A stretch of 64,000 nt of DNA, taken from assembly GCA_963920765.1 (NCBI GenBank), contig OY987245.1, positions 20,166,727 through 20,230,726 of the forward strand. Direction: 5' to 3'. Below, in pieces: positions 33,721-46,000 of this stretch (position 1 is its first letter; every line of letters begins with the position of its first letter). A model generated the notes under the pieces. That model was given only the letters and a program-made list of their open reading frames with translations, searched no databases and had not been told where the DNA came from. Source of the DNA: Ulota crispa. Its lineage: Eukaryota; Streptophyta; Bryopsida; Orthotrichales; Orthotrichaceae. A program made the translations under genes and the position numbers.

Positions 33721-34013
33721 TTAGTTTATGAAAAATCGACGTTTCAAATGGTGAAATGTAGGGCACCAAAAATTAGAATATTCGCGTTCACAGACCAATC
33801 AGACCTCAATCACCTCATGTAGATCTCTGAGATTCCATTTGGGCCGTTAGAGAAGTCCTGGCTGCCGATTCCTTCAAATTCTACCAATGAAATTGTTATG
33901 GCAATAGCAGCATCAGTTGCTCAGAAACTTTCATGAACATCGTCAATTTTGTTGTACTGGTGCGATTCAAAGCACAAAGGTAAAACACTTAATTTTTAAC
34001 TAGAAACGAGAAC

Positions 34014-34157
34014 GGTTATATTAAGTAAATTGGGAAAAAATTCAATTTTGGGACTTTTGGATTTTGTGTTTTTTTAAGAAGATTCACTAAAATCACTTAA
34101 AAAAACACAAAATTCAAAAGTCCCAAAATTGTATTTTTTCCCAATTTACTTAATACG
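34014..34157. mobile_element. Near-perfect hairpin, minimal family A element
   Basis: Two arms of about 60 bp (TTAAGTAAATTGGGAAAAAA leading to TTTTGGGACTTTTG) are almost exactly complementary around a short loop near 34085. The termini are the family A type. It could be a source of small RNAs if transcribed. Confidence 0.75.
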
Positions 34158-34465
34158 GCCCTTGGAGGTATTTATAGATTTGTAAACTTGGCACCTAACT
34201 ATGTACAAAACTAGGTCTGTAGATTTACAACCTACATGTTTGTAGATTTACAAACTAGGTGTATGTATATCTACAAACTAGGTAAGTAAGTGAATGTAGA
34301 TTTAGAAGCTAAAAACATGTGGATTTATAAACTAAGTTAATTTATGTGGGTACTGGTTTGAAGGCAACCGTCTTGAATGGTATCATTGTTGGGGTTCCGC
34401 TAATCGTTTAAAAGTAGTAACGCTATGTACATAAAATGTGAGCATTGGTATGGTGCAATTTATCA

Positions 34466-34792
34466 TAGGAAATTTTCATAGATACCCCTTAAGTTTGCAA
34501 TATTTAGATAAAAACCCATCTTTTTGCAGAAATTACACAAATATCTTTGGACCAAAAGTTTTAGGGGTTTATTTTGTTGTGCATGTCATTTTCCTTCTTC
34601 CTTTGTGCGCACCTTGCTTCTTTTTTTGTTTCATTACATTCCATATTTCCATTGTTCAGCATTGATCATGAAAGAAGTACAAGCACAACAAATCAGTGCT
34701 TAATATTTATGATCAAGGGTATTTATGATATTTCTGAAAAAGCAGGGGTATATTGTCAAACTTTTGGGGTATCCACAAAGTTTCCCTTTATT
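34466..34792. mobile_element. Unclassified MITE-like inverted repeat
   Basis: The left side GGAAATTTTCATAGATACCCC is complemented loosely by TTTGGGGTATCCACAAAGTTTCCC on the right. A related sequence in similar order lies at about 60535-60870. Non-coding. Confidence 0.4.
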
Positions 34793-35036
34793 GTACAGTA
34801 TGTATTAAGTTACAGACTTATAGGTTTACTTGGTTCCAAATTGTGGACGCTTGCACTGTTCGAGGTTAAACATCAAGTATTTAGTTGCGTCGAGAAATGT
34901 GAGACTTGCTTGGAAATGCATATAGATTCACATTCTCTACACCAAATAGTGCATTTGGGTTGCCCCGTATTAAAATTTGTACAGAGGCTACGGTAATTTT
35001 TGTCAATAATTACTATGATAAACAATGGAAGAAGCA

Positions 35037-35820
35037 ACTACAATGGTGCTTGGTTAGAGTCAACTTTTGTAAGAGCAACAATTGGATAAGATCACAGCCC
35101 CACTCCCCTTTTGCTCAAATGCATGTATTATGAGCTTGGTTAAGGTCAAGTGCTTGCATATGGTCAACGTTTTCTTTTCATCAATTCCCATTTTGACTTT
35201 TTGGTTAGAAAGGCGTTTGGTTAGTGTCCCAAAAACATGGATGGGAAAGCACCTCCAAAATTTCAACCCTTAGAATTAGGAAAAGTAACACAAATGGAGG
35301 ATTTGTTTATGATCAATGCTTGGATAAGGTCAACACTTTCTACAAGCCCAAAGTGTTGATGCTAACCAAGCACCACTGTAGCAAGCAAAGGTTTGGCGCA
35401 ACAACAAATGCCAAAGTCAAGGAGTAAGGAAGCTAGAATTGTATACAAAATTGCGGATTACTATACAATGGTGCTTGCTTGCTTGGATAAGATCAATACT
35501 TTGGGCTAAAAATAGTGTTAACCTTATCCAAGCATTGATCATAAACAAACAATCCATTTACATTACTTTCCCTAGTTTTGGTGATTACTACTTTGGAGGT
35601 GCTTTCCCACCCATGTTTTTAGTACACTATCCAAATGTCTTTCTAACTGATGAGTCAAAATGAGCATTGATGAAAAGAAACCTTTGACTATATGCAAACA
35701 CTTAACCTCAACCAAGCTCATAAGTCATAATACATGCTTTGGGCAAAAGGGGAGTGGGCTCTGATCTTATTCAATTGTTGCTATTAGAAAGGTTGACGCA
35801 ACCAACCACCACTGCATTTG
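35037..35820. repeat. Long inverted repeat, about 360-bp arms
   Basis: 35037-35395 is an approximate inverted copy of about 35460-35820, roughly 80% alike by eye. Shared stretches include CACTCCCCTTTTGC, TTTATGATCAATGCTTGGAT and GGAAAGCACCTCC. Each arm also contains degenerate copies of TGCTTGGATAAGGTCAA. Probably a foldback-type element; target duplication not found. Confidence 0.65.
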
Positions 35821-35949
35821 GTGTACACAATTGTGGGATCCTAGCAATTACAATGGATGAAAATTATATGTTTTGGAGACCAAGGAACACTCCACACTGT
35901 TTGTGAAAAAATAGATTGCCTGCGGGCTGCGAGGTGCTTGGAGCATTAA

Positions 35950-36310
35950 CCCTTAAACATGTAGGCCCATAGCTGTGCACTGTCCTGCACTGTACAGCTA
36001 TAGTGCTCAGGTTGTGCCCAACCTATAGTATTGTTGCAAAAAGTGGAAAAAGTCAATAATGCATGCTGCCCACATGAAATTTGTAAGAGGGCAAGAGAAG
36101 ACTTATCAACCATGGTTGTGAATGTTCTCACAAATTTCAGTTTTGAAAAACATGAAGACTTTCAATCAATCCAATTTTGGCACTCTGTGGTGAAGAACCT
36201 TGCAATGACCACTTTTTTTTAAAAAATTGAATAAAAAAAGTTTTATTCCAACCCCTGATTGTTTTTTTTGCACCCAAAGGACGATAATCGTCCTCTTCGA
36301 CCGTTAGGGG
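35950..36310. mobile_element. Family B (TTAA) element, 361 bp
   Basis: Starts CCCTTAAACATG and ends CCGTTAGGGG, with TTAA at 35946-35949 and 36311-36314. It belongs to a subtype also seen at 56188 (motifs CATGCTG...CATGAAA and GGGCAA). Confidence 0.75.
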
Positions 36311-36314
36311 TTAA

Positions 36315-37033
36315 TGAAATTTCCTGCACCTCTTCCTCGCAATAACAGTGGCAACAACCCAAACAAGCAAGCACCCAAAAAAAGACTCTCGGTGAAACCA
36401 ATGCAAGTTCAAAATCTTTGGATACCAATAGGGATCCAGCTCATTGTGAATAGCTTCTTCAAAAAACCATCCACCACTCACAGAACGGGACAACATAAAA
36501 TCACACGATCATTGTTACAGTAACTCTCTACGAGTAAGCCCAAAAGCAACACGCAACATCTCCTGAAAGTACACGCTCTTGCACAAACGAATCCGCAGGA
36601 ATATCTATAATCTCTCATGCTGCAGTGCTCTCAGGATTCCTCTAAAACTATTTCGAAAGCAAGAGACCAACGTGCATCCATTCAGAGAGAGCGATTGTCA
36701 CGTCATGAACATATCGATTGATGTACCATACGGCTCACACAAATGAGCGTGAATGCTCAACTAACTATTATGGCTACAAAAATCTAGAAGCTTCGATCAT
36801 TCACAGAATCGAACAAAGCAGATTCACACGACCGTCATTGTGGACACTCTCTCTGGCACGTTTAAAGCCACCGACGTTCAGCCTCTGCAAGAGATTTGTC
36901 AACTTCATGCGACTGAGATTCTTACAATTCGGAGGAATTCATGATCGATTGACACTGTCGTGTCATGTACACGTCGACGAGTCATGTGTGTGGACCATAG
37001 TTATATATGGAGCTTGAAAGACGCTTGCATTGA
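36315..37033. other. 3' flank of the receptor kinase
   Basis: Somewhat less AT-rich than the preceding transposon-filled DNA. It probably includes the 3' UTR of the minus-strand kinase. No canonical AATAAA could be fixed, and no other gene is recognised. Confidence 0.4.
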
Positions 37034-40000
37034 CTACCTGGGCTCCATTTCGATGGTGACGTCGGGACCATGGTTGTTCAGGAGCTCGTCTGTTGAGGCC
37101 CACGACATGTCGGTGGCGGTGACTCCAAGCAGGCTTGGGCTCGGTTCAAGCCTCGGTTTCTGTCCGGGCAGTAAGACCTTTAATGAATCGGAGCCTTGGC
37201 TGAAGGAGTGGCCGGTGGACGAGTCGCCCCGGTACAAGAAACTTGGAGATTCCGGCGTAACGGTGTCGCGCAAGATCATTTCCAAGTCACGCGTGACCTC
37301 GATCATCTGAGGTCGTCTGTCCTGGTCGGTGTCCACGCATACTAGCGCCAGTTCCAGCATCGCTTCCACTCCCTTGCGAGGGTAGGCGCCCATCCACGGG
37401 TCCACCTTGTCCCAAAACTTGTCATCCCTTACAGCGTCTTGAATCTGCATCCAGGATTTTCAGTTCCAGCAGTTGTTGTTTGTGCAACCATGAAAATATA
37501 TATGTACTGAAAACGGAAAAGACCAAAAAAAACTATCAAAAACAACTAAAAGAAAACTGCGTCTCTGAAAAGAGTTAATTTTCTTTCACTTTTCTGCAAA
37601 GCAAGGTTGTCTTCTGTAACAGTCAAACAAAACGTCTTAAGGAACTGGCCGCGTATTCAGCTCAGATTAAATCTCGTGTGAAAATTGTACACAGTCGGTA
37701 CACGGTACATTGCTTCATTGGTACTACGATAGATCAATAATAGTACCACGTACCTTAAGAGTCCACTTCACGAAAGAATTATTACTATGAGGTAAATACC
37801 GTAAATACATCTCGAAAGCTTCCACATGTGGGCATGGGAAATGGAAAGGCAGTTCTAACACATTAATGTGGTTTTCAGAAAATCGATGGAAAAGTATTCT
37901 CAACAAAGGTAAAATTTGACACTTTTCAGATGGGCATTCTGAACTGTGAAACACAAAGTCTTAGTCGTCCTAATAATCTAGAGATTTGAGCAATTGAATG
38001 TTACAGTTTTGATGTTTCGAACATGTGCGACATAACCAAAAATAATTTGAGAACAGGTGTATATGCCATTGAATGAACAAACTATAATCTTTGAAAGTGT
38101 TAACGAAGGTTGATTATATATCGACGTCTCCGGACAACCCGGTTATTTTCCCCCACGGGGGTTTTTTCGAAGGTTGATCATATAGGACACATTGAATCAA
38201 TTCTTCAACTTCCAAAATCAATCCTAAATTCTCATGGATAAGAGGTTACAAGGATTGCGAAGTACATTTTTTGTACTTTTCTTTGTCCACACAGCATTTA
38301 TCAGTCGCCGTTTTTTCAGATAAGCATAGTTACTCAAGTTAAGAATACGCACGGAAACTAAGAGTACCGATTCAAAATGTTTGGGAACATTTGAAGAATC
38401 CGCCTACCAAATCCGACACTTGAAAAAAACAAAACGCATCAGACGTTGTATAATTTTAAACCTTTTCGAAAGGCAGGAAAGTTTAAGTACCTCTCGGACG
38501 AGGTTCTTGCCATGGGCAATGGGCAACATGCCAGTTATGAGCTCCAACAGCACCACTCCAAAGCTGTATACGTCGCTCTTGTCAGTCAGTTTATTCGTCA
38601 TGAAGTACTCTGGGTCCAGGTACCCCTAAAGTCAACCACATAATCATGAATACAAATTAGTTCAATGAGTCAAGTCACCTCCCAGTTCCCAGCAGCCAAA
38701 TAAATAAACGAAATCCTAAATATTGTACCAAACGAAGAAAAACTTTCGTATGCAAAACAAAAGTTGCATGTAACGCCAGTTTCAACATATTGGTGCAAAT
38801 CAACGACACGAAGTTATAAAAAACAGACGTTGGATTAGGGCTTAAGATTCAAGGTTTAGGGCTTAAGGTGTCAGGGTTAAGGGCTTAAGGTGTCAGGGTT
38901 AAGGGCTTAAGGTTTCAAGGTTTAAGATTTAGGGTTTATAGTAGACAGCTTTGCAGGTACTAGCTCATGTTCATGGTTGTCACATTAGATCGCCCGTCCA
39001 TCCGCTTACTTGTACGTCTGAAGTGTCCAATTGAGCTCATGGTTTGTCTGATGTAGTCAACTTATAGCCGACTACAAAAAATGATAAAAAATGACATAAA
39101 AAACTTACTTTGTACATGTTGGTGACGCTCATTGTTGGCAACATGAAGTCAAAATGTGGATTTAAAGAATATAAATGGAAAATAGTAATTTGACTCTTCC
39201 CTTTTTAGGTCAAAATCCCTAAAAATGCCCTAAAAACAAAAGGGCACACATATCCTACGTCCTGACATGCCGTCTATTTTGTACGTCCACTTATGCTGTC
39301 CAACAGCCAAATCTTGCCCCCAAAGTAATGTCAATTTTCTGCCGTTGTAACGAAAGTTGACGTTGTTTGAGATATTAAGCGGAGATTAGAAAACTTACCG
39401 GCGTACCTCTGACGTTGGTGGAGACGCCTTCTGGAGTACTGCCACTCATCTCTGGAGCTGGGGCCAGTTTGGAGAGGCCGAAATCAGCGACCTTGGCGTT
39501 CAGCTTCTGGTCCAAGAGGATGTTGCTCGCCTTGATATCACGATGAAAAATGGGCGGATCAGCTTCGTTGTGGAGGTATAAAATGCCCTTGGCCGTCCCC
39601 AATGCAATGCGCACGCGTGTGGGGTAGTCTAGAATCTCAGTAGCTGCATCACCCCACCGACAAAAACCACAGCACTTCAAACTCAGTACACATTAATCAA
39701 TTACAACCTTACCAACATTACCAAGAAAAACCTCTTCAGTTGTCAGAAAATCCGCAAAACTACATGAAAACTGCATGTTGGCGTCCCAAACAAGATCCAG
39801 AAAGCGTAATCCTGCATGAAACGTGATGATTTTCTTTTGGCAAGCTAAGTATTTTCCTAAATAATCTCCTGAAGCTCAACAGCCAAGATTATTGAACTAT
39901 GAAATCTTATTCCAATTATCAGACAAAACTGAGAGTACTTTGGTATTGAAGTCTATTGCAATGGAAGGAAAATTAACGCAGTGGTAGTAGCTTCTGTAAG

Positions 40001-43000
40001 ATTTCAGAAACTTACGGATCAGGTGGTCCCGTAAATTTCCGCCCGGCATGAATTCGTAGATCAACATCTGCAACCAGGATTTTTTCCAAAATAAGTTTTG
40101 GTCAAAAGAATCTTGACCTGTGGTTGAAATAAAATTAGTCTAACCTGTTCAACCAACTTGCTTAAGATAGTTGCGACCATAGTTTTACGTAATTTGAGTG
40201 TAGAAAACCACACCAAATAGTGCATTTGCATTTAGGTTGCCCCATACTAATTTCTCAACATTTCACACTATTTAAATATTTATCAAAAGTACAGTCACTT
40301 TCATCAATAATTACTGTGATAAACAATGGAAGAAGGAAGGAGAGGTTGGGTGCATCAACAAGCGCTACGATTAAGGAGCAGGGAATCTGGAACTTTAGAA
40401 AAAACTAAGAATTATTATAATATTAAGTGAGTTGCATGCCCTTCCAACTCTCCAAGTGGTCAAGAGTGAGTCATGAGATAACTTTGCCAAGGTAAGGCAA
40501 CCTACTTGTTCAGGCAACCTAAATGTACTATTTAGTATTAGGTTAGTTCCTGTACCTGCTCTCCTTGGTCGTTGCAAAAGCCAATTAACTGGACGAGGTT
40601 TCTGTGGTGCACTCGTGACAGCAACTCGATTTCTGTGTAGAACTGGTCTGATCCCTGAAGAGAGCCCCCATCCGCTCGCTTCACGGCAACGACCATTCCA
40701 TCTGGAAGAAGGCCTTTGTAAACGTGGCCGTAGCCACCGCGCCCAAGCGTGGTGTCGACGTGGAAGTTGTTTGTTGCTCTCTGAACCTCCTCAAAAGTAA
40801 AGGCTTTCACTCCAGCCAGCTTTAGACCCGGTGGCATCAATGCCAGACTTCTCTCAGCTACACCGCACCCAAATTTGAGAGGAAAGTTAAAAAAACATGG
40901 AAAACTTTAACCTAAAATTTAAACTTCAGGTATCGTAGACTCGAATAAACTCTCCACAACGTTAAAAAAATTCGAGAATATAAAATAAAAGTATCATGAG
41001 ATTGATCCTCGGAAGCAAGACAAGTCCCCATGTTCACATGCTTGTATCTCCCAGCAAGGTGCTCATGTCACTATCTAAAATATGCACGTCAACCTCAACT
41101 TTGTTGTGCCAGCATAATTTGACACATCGGGCAAGATTTGGTTGTTGGACGGGACGACGGTCGGATCGGTTGGCCAGGGTGGTTTTTTGTGCTAAAATGA
41201 AGGTGCGGACGGCACTATGTTAGGGCGCAACTGCAAGATTGTCTATGGTCATACTTAAAATTAAAAATAAAATAAAATAAAAGTACTTGTGTTTGTGTCT
41301 TTTCCATTTGTGTTTGCGTCAAATGGACAGGCGGTTTAGAGTTGGTCCAATGTGACAACCATGATTTATAGTTCCAAAATTTTGACACCTAATATAGACA
41401 TATAGGTTTAAAAGTAGATTGCTAGTAATGTTGGTTTTGGTATATTGGGTGGTCACAGCGTTGGCACTACTCAAGGAGTAGCAAAGGCAATGTTAATTAA
41501 ATTGGCAAGTTTTTTTATTACAATTATTGAACAAATTCCTTCAGTCATAATATTTTTTTAGGTTCATTACAATTGTGCAAAAATTGGCCATTTTAACAGA
41601 AACTTGCCAAGTTACTGAGGAGGCTTACCGAAGCTTTTTTGAGGCACGGCGTTCCACTTGCTGCGAATCAACCAGAAAAACGCAATCACCGCTAGTGAAG
41701 CAGCCAGAACTGCGCACCCCACCGCGATCCCAGCTACTGCACCTTTTGAAAAGCCCTTCGAACGAGGTTTAACCACTGCACAAAGCAAGCAGGTAGAATT
41801 CAAACTCAAAAAGAATGGAACCTCAACCACCCTGAGTTAAAGCTGGTGAACTCCATCAATTGCAAAAGGAACCAAAAAACTTTTTCAATCCTCAGTGCCA
41901 AATGATTAATCAACGCAAACAAGTCAAATTTTTCTTTGGTTAAAAAAGAAAAAGAATAGTACTCAAAACGTTAGAATAGATTCGAGCTTATTGATCAACT
42001 AAAAAGGTGAAATCTTGGACGTTATGAATCCAAGAGGAAAAATTACATTCTTCAATTATAGAATGTTTTATAAACTTCTTAAATTCCGAGTTCTCAAACG
42101 TTCATAACCTCCATGGAGCCATTTCAAGCAAAAGTGGCAAATTTGATAGTGCAAGCATGGCTATATCCCATCGTGTAACAGTGCATTTAGGTTGCCTTAC
42201 CAATTAGGTTGCCTTACCTTGAAAAGTTACCTCATGGTTCATTGCTTGACCACTTGGAGGGACATGCAACTCTTTAGTTACTAGCATTTCACACGGTTTA
42301 CATCTTGGACTGTTGGACAATGCTAGTTAACACCATATTAGGTAATTTGAGAAAAACAAAGAGACCATTTTGTATTCCACCTTAATCTTACATAGAATAA
42401 ATTTAGGCATAACTATAGCTCAAAGTTATAGTTATTTGAAATTCTTGGAGGCAATCACTGAGAATTCACTATTGTACAAGAAAATGTACGCTTGTTTTTT
42501 TGTAATATGCTAAATTGTACATAAAGGCAAAAATAGTGAAAGTCCCATAATGTACTACTTTACCCAATTTACCTAATATGGTGTTAGTTTGTTTTTTCTG
42601 GAGCATTGTTGTTGCCAAATCCTTATTGTTGTTCAATTAATGATGAAAAATATTTTAGAATCAATACATATTTATGTAGTATGAAATGTCGAGAAATTAG
42701 CGTGGGACAACCTAAATGCACTATCTATTTAGTGTAGTCCCATCTAGCATTATGATGATGTCCTTTCTCAAGACGAAGCTTTTGGAGTTGTTGTACCTTC
42801 ACTGAAGCTGAGGAGATCGTAAGGGCCAATAACGGAGAGAGCCCATTCGGAGCCAGCGGAGAGGCTCCAGTTGGCAACGAGGTGGAAGAGGGTCTCGTAC
42901 TCGGAGGGGTCGAACGTGGCGTTCACGGGGAACAAGTACATGACCATGTAGAGCCGAGGCCCCGGCTGCCACTGCAGCTTGTCCAATTGCACTTGCGAGT

Positions 43001-46000
43001 CGCTCAGATTCATCTCCCGGGTCACCAGCGAGTAGAACTGGCTCTGGAACTGGTCGAAGAAGCTGAAGCTCGGGCTCTTGAGCCGGATCTCCAGCTCGAT
43101 GGGCTTCGCGCATCGGCACTTCCCCGGCGAGTCCTGCACGGCCATCGTGGGCAGCCGGCATTGTAGTGCACACGAGGCCCCTGCTCCTACGGTGGAGGTG
43201 TTCTCGCTCACTCCTGGATCCCCGGCGTCGTCGATGCAGTACTTCAGTTGCAGCCTGGCCGGGATGTAGTTGTCTGTGCATATGGGGTTTCCAGCCAGCC
43301 TGTTCATGCAGTCATCCCACATGTGATTTCTTTACTTTTTAGCTCTCAAGTGGCTAAAAACACCATGGTTGTTACGTTGGGCAAGATTTGGCAGCACAAA
43401 ACAGGATGCACAAAACAGACGGCACTAACAGACATGTTTAAGGTAGGAGCACCCATAAACGTCCAACTAAGGGTTTTGAACATATTGATGACTATTAATA
43501 AACAATAGGATCCTATCAGGAACAGAAGAAAAAAAATGAGTTTGCACTTTTGAATGTATTATTTGGATACTCTGAGAATAAGTTGTGAATATTTAAAGAG
43601 CAAACTGCCATTGCACCCATAACCAACACTAAGGTTTCATGTTCACAAGTTGTACATTCTTGTAATTACATCTATTCATTTCCACAGATTTTCCAAGATT
43701 TCAAAGGTGACGGTTATGGGGACACTGACGCTTTTGGGTGTTCCTACCTTATCCTCTACACTAAACAGATGGCAAACAGATGGCAATGACAAACATGTCT
43801 ATCCTCTGCACAAAATAGATGGTACTAACAAACATGTGTATCTTCTACACTAAATAGATGGCAATGACGGACTTGTCTATCCTCTGCACAAAATAGACGA
43901 CATAGACGTGTCTATCCTCTCTTGTTTTATAGGATTTTTTCTAGGGTTTTTGACCTAAAAGAGGAAGAATCAAGTTATTATTTTTCATTTTTACTATGTG
44001 ATATGGCTTTAAATCCACCTTTTGACTTCATTTTGACAACAATGAGTGTCACTAGCATGGATAAAGTAAGTTTTTTTTTTTTTTTTTTTTTTTAATCATT
44101 TTTTTGTAATCAGCTATCAATTGACTACATTCGACAGACCATGAGCTCAATTGGGGGGCATGCGGACGGACGATCCAATGAGACAATCATGAAAAACATT
44201 ATTAAAAAGTTAGTTTTCAATTTAATAGTGTAATGTTCAAAAGTTTTTAACTAAATTTTTTTTGTTGGTAGCGATCCGAAATTTAGCCAGTATTAAAGAT
44301 CGCCACGGTGGCTGTTGGGTTCCCACAATGGATCCTTGTCAGTGGGTGTCTAGATTGCAGTGGTAAATCCATCAATAGAGTAGCTAGAAACATTTAGTGG
44401 CGCTCCACGTGGGAGCTGATCTACCATTTATGTAAGAAAATCGGAATCCGATCCTTGCGTCTTCAAGTTGAGATATAAGCTTACAATCTACTGAATCGTA
44501 AAGACAATTTTATCGATAATCGTGACAAAGTTCATTAAAGTATCTCCTTTTTCATTAACAAATTTAGGGTTTCTGCTTGGGGAACCATTCAGCATGTGGT
44601 TTCCCATTGGTCACATATCTAGTTCGCTTGTTCCGTTCACCAATTCTGGTACCGTTCTGATACCGTCCTGATACCATAAATGTTGGTACGGAGCACACTA
44701 CACTATTACTGCCAACACTGGTTTTTATAGGAGTACACGCTCTCAGCTGCCTCGTTTACACCAAAAACAAACTATACGGCACTTGTTTGTTGCTACTTCT
44801 TCTGTGGCTATGCTAAATTGGGTATTGCATGTAAACTACTACGGCTCGTGGTGTGGTGAACACAGGTCACATAATAGTCATTTGCTTGCCATACTTATAA
44901 TCCATTTTTTACTACATTAATCATGAACTTCTCATCTAGTTAACGTTTTAATGTTAGGAACCTTATTACGAAGGTGAAAATATTACGTTTAGTGTAATTA
45001 ACGATAGCAAGTCTACACCATTACTGCTAGCGTAGAGCTTCGAAAGGAAAAATCGAAATCAAATAGAACACAACCACAGGATATATAGGAATTATCTCGA
45101 AAAGGTTTGTAGTCAAATTTTGCATGGAAGTAGCAAATAGCGCACCTGATTGTGACATTCCCATTTGCTTCACCAGCGTCTGTGATGATGCTGTTGTACC
45201 CCGTAAGCGAGTTGTTGCGAAAATCTCTGCAGAAGATGACTGTCTGTCTTGTCAGTCAAGGATCCACAGGTGGAGCACTAGTGTGTGAAACACGCTCTCT
45301 ACCAATGCTTTCAAATATGGGTAGACTTAACACAATTATTTACCAAAATTGTTGTATTTTTACAAAAAATTGTGAAAATTCCAGTGCTAAGTTTGAACTT
45401 TGGGCAGTTCATCCAATAGGGTTTGAATCAAATATATCCCAAAAGATTTTTGGCCTTATCTGTACAAGAGCAGAACCTCCAAGGAGCCCAGTTCTATAGT
45501 ATTAGCAATCAAAATATTGATTAATCATGAGTTAACATAGTTTTATCTCGTAAACAGTGTCTTCTTTCTTTAGAATTACATTTTTGTTTCAAAAGGCCCT
45601 TGTTTGAACAAGATCCAACTGAGATTGTTGACCCTTTCACCCCCAAATCTTTTTTTTTAGTTCTTTCATACGTCTTTTGTATAAACACATTATGTACTTC
45701 AGTTTTGTCAAATTGGTTCAAACAAGAAATTCTTCTTTAAAAATTCAAACATAATTTACTTTGGATGGAGAACAAATTACTTGGACAAAATACCACCCTA
45801 AAGTGCTTAACTATCATCTAAAAGACAAACTTTGAAGCAATTAGGACGTAAGGAAACAAGAAACTACAGTCATTACATCAGTTTAGGGAAATTATCCGTC
45901 ATAACAAGGGGCTACTTTAGCGTTTTGGTGTCCCTTCTTTTCAACCGCTAATTCACAAGATTCAACCAATTATTCCCAATAGAGAGAAGACGGATATGTC

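Noticed and set aside
42768-43322. Single-exon reading of the 184-codon frame as a separate gene
   Set aside because: It is exon 14 of the receptor kinase; splice sites at 43299 and 42797 keep the frame with neighbouring exons.
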